Assembly: GCA_013397455.1 (NCBI GenBank)
Contig: VYZB01000343.1
Span: forward strand, 273,124 to 337,123
From: Crotophaga sulcirostris
Taxonomy: Eukaryota > Chordata > Aves > Cuculiformes > Crotophagidae
Length of the DNA: 64,000 nt
Direction: 5' to 3'
In this document: positions 61,401 to 64,000 of the stretch, piece after piece
Layout: every line of letters begins with the position of its first letter
Numbering within the stretch: the first letter of the stretch is position 1
The notes under the pieces: model-generated
What the model saw: the letters and a program-made list of their open reading frames with translations, nothing else
Told to the model about the DNA's origin: nothing
Databases searched by the model: none
Translations under genes and position numbers: made by a program

Positions 61401-64000
61401 TAAACTCCTAATGCAGTTAAAACTTCCTTGACATAAAATGAGCCTGTGATGGAAGGAACTAAGAACAGCGACAAACTATCAGGTCCCAGTAACAACCATA
61501 GACCTTATTGCTTGCCTACTGGCTCAGGAACTCAGGATGAGCTTTCCTCTATCAAGGCCCCCACCTCTATTTCTTCAACCTATCATAAGGTCATCTTTAG
61601 GCATATTTGGAAAAGCCTTCAAAACTTTTTTCACTTTTTTGATATCCATTGATAAATCACTTCAGAAGTACACTATGTGCATGCTGTTATAAATTTTTCA
61701 TTGCTTATTACTTCATTATTCAGTCCATTTGAAATAACTAATCAAGAAAGAAAGACAATGAGAATCTAGTAGGCAAAACCAAATATCAGTAGACAGAGCT
61801 GGAACCAAAGGGAAAAGTAAAAGGTGGGAACAGAAAAAAAGATATAATCAAATACCTCAGACTAATATGTTTGTATATACATATATATAAATATATCTAA
61901 AATATATGACCAATTAAAACATATATACTGAAACAAGAATTCAGTCATGAACCACCTATTTCAGATTGAACATGAATTTCTAATTAATGAGTAATAATTT
62001 GTTGATCTCTCGTGTCTAGTTAAAACACACAGTATAAAGCATGTCACCCGCCTTGCACCAATGCCACTGTCTCCACTGGATCAAGGTAGAGCAAATATTC
62101 CCTTTCGGGCACAAGCATTCAGTCCTACCCAAGCTATCTGCCAGAGAATGGAAATTTTGCTCAAGCCTATTAACTACACAGGCAGTAACACAGATGTTTG
62201 CACATTGAGCAGGCTATTACTTGAGGGAGCGAGGGTGCTGGCACTCCAGTCTTTAAATTCTCCACATAGAAGGAAACACCACCTGGAGCAGGAAACGATC
62301 CAGGGACAAGCAACCAAAGAGAAAAGGGTGGGTGGAAAGGAAGCGAGAGGATATCTATTGAAGGAAGAAATGTCTGTCATGTTCTTGCCAGCTGCTTTTT
62401 CTTTCTATTGAAATGCAGGTTTGTCTCTGTTCCTGCTCATGCTTGGGGGGGTAGGTATGTGTGTGTGTAGGATCTTCAATCTGCTGCGTTTGCCCCACAG
62501 AAGGTGGGAGTCAGCCCATGAAGCTCAGCAGCTCCCAGAACCATATGGGAGGCTCAGGAGAGGACGTGAGAAAAGTATGTGGGGGCTCAACCTGAACAGG
62601 AGGTTGAGCAGTGGTATATCTATTGTAACACAGCAGCACGCATATCACGAGTCTTTATCCAATGTGCCAGAAGGCTTTTTCAGTCAGGATTACACCATCA
62701 AAGCATCTCAGTAGCACTCGGTAGTGTTGATTTAGAAAAAAAATTGTGAAAATAAAACATCTGCCAGAGCAGCACATATATTATTACAAAAAAAAAAAAG
62801 AAAGGAAAAAACAACAACTTACACTGCATGAAAATCTGGCCATGAAGTCAAAGTCTAATCCAAATCATTCAGGAGACCATCTTTGGAATAAGGCCATCTC
62901 AAAGTTAGATGATAAAATGGATGCCATTATAGTTTCTCCTGTAGCAATAATAAGGTTTGTGGCTGCAACAGCCATGTTTTCTTTTAGGATTTTTTTCCTT
63001 CACCAAAGCCTTTCTTTAATAATAAAGCCTTAATATCCATTGTGCCTAGTGACCAAAAGCCACCGATCGTTTCCCACCTCTTATACAGCTTAATGACAGT
63101 TTCTAGAGTGGATATAGCCATACGTTTAGAGTTTATATGGCAATAAAAAAGCCTGATTTACATCATAATGCCAAATGTAAATGAAGGTTGTGGAGAACTG
63201 CACAAAGGCTAGAGAAATAGCCTCAAGTCCAGGTCACTCTGTTCCCCTTACAGGAATGCAAGCCTCTGAGCCTGCAGAGAAACCCCTGTCAGCTCTGGGG
63301 AGCCCTTGCAGGAGACTCCAAGCCAGAACCCCACACTGAAATAGAGCTGATCTGAGAGCACAACCCAGTCAACAGCTCGAACAAAAGAACAACAAACTCT
63401 AATGCTATAAATTTCTCACACTGATTTTGCCTAGTTTATGTGGTGTGTAATGACTGCAAAAGCATATTGCAGTGCTAACTCTGGTTTTACCACATACACT
63501 AAGAGCAAGCTACCTTTGAAAAGGCAAATGTGATCCCCCACTATACAGCACTCAGAAGATGAGTGATGATCACTCTTATTTTTAATTGATAGCACTGTAT
63601 ATTTTCTGCTATTTTAACATTATCAGCCAATCTCTCACTCCCTCTCATGGTTCTGCTGTACTTTTTGTCTGTCCTAATAATTTAATTCCCAGATGTTAAT
63701 CCACACAGCTTCTACTCCACTCACTTTGATACTTATTGTCTACCAGTGAGTAGGAAAACCAATCGGGATTGAGTTGAATGATATCTTTGGGCTAACAAAT
63801 TAATGAGAAAGGCTCTTAATAAGACACAACGTGTAAACTATAAACATTATTTCTACTGCTGCCTGGGCTTGGTAACTCTATATCCATGTTTCCTCAGACA
63901 TGACCTTTTTTTCTCCCTAAAGTGCCGCCCAGACATTCTTAGATTTTGGACATTTAGAGTTTCATGAACCTGGCAGTCCAAGGGAAGCAACAGCTGTAAC
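58477..64000. other. Unique noncoding DNA to the window end
   Basis: No gene or transposon recognised. The 60,180-60,520 stretch looks like a conserved noncoding element (see findings). 61,868-61,915 is a TATA-rich low-complexity tract. A12 lies at 62,788-62,799. A GC-richer segment at 63,230-63,370 has an acceptor-like sequence followed by short open frames. The 116-codon frame at 62061-62411 has no recognised domain. Confidence 0.5.
61868..61915. repeat. AT-rich low-complexity (TATA)n tract
   Basis: About 48 bp of almost pure A+T, dominated by imperfect TATATA words (tatatacatatatataaata). Confidence 0.75.

Noticed and set aside
62061..62411. 116-codon plus-strand frame as a gene
   Set aside because: No family motif, an unremarkable context and no splice or polyadenylation context I could support.
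62765..62800. U6 snRNA 5'-end-like string (gcagcacatatat) followed by poly(A)
   Set aside because: Only about a dozen bases match and the rest of U6 is absent. L1-type poly(A) retroposition of U6 is not expected in birds, so chance is more likely.

Overview
The window reads as vertebrate, most likely avian, nuclear DNA with no recognisable protein-coding gene. The evidence is a set of CR1 non-LTR retrotransposon (LINE) fragments, several ending in the typical bird CR1 3' tail (tandem copies of an ATTCTATG-type octamer, or CATAGAAT on the other strand). They lie in AT-rich, otherwise unique sequence. There are no dense operon-like reading frames, no Alu/L1-type repeats and no recognisable LTR provirus. 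Recognisable repeats cover only about 4 kb (roughly 6%), the low density usual for birds. All identifications are by eye; no database search was possible.

Layout. 1-1.9 kb is unique noncoding DNA. A minus-strand CR1 lies at 1.95-2.51 kb, and a long unique stretch follows. A second, better preserved minus-strand CR1 lies at 10.40-11.08 kb. Unique DNA with simple repeats runs to 17.8 kb, where a perfect 20-bp hairpin sits next to an (ATC)12 microsatellite. The densest repeat cluster is 19.4-21.3 kb: a CA/C-rich microsatellite, a minus-strand CR1 3' tail, a plus-strand CR1 piece from the second half of ORF2, then a plus-strand piece from an earlier part of ORF2 joined directly to a CR1 3' tail. 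From 21.3 to 54.3 kb the sequence is mostly unique. It contains very decayed CR1 remnants (27.5, 28.8-29.3, 33.45 and 38.9 kb), a G-run tract (42.8 kb), a polypyrimidine tract (44.1 kb) and two unidentified old-repeat candidates (51.6-52.3 kb). A compact cluster of CR1 ends in both orientations lies at 54.3-54.8 kb. The remainder is unique AT-rich DNA with simple repeats and one stretch that looks like a conserved noncoding element (60.2-60.5 kb).

Interpretation. The open reading frames present (about 60-157 codons) are of the size expected by chance in AT-rich DNA. The longest is antisense to a CR1. The window is best read as intergenic DNA or part of a large intron. I found no convincing new biological system. 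The items most worth a second look are the rearranged CR1 complex at 19.67-21.29 kb, the perfect hairpin at 17.77 kb, the opposed CR1 ends at 54.3-54.8 kb and the enhancer-like unique segments.
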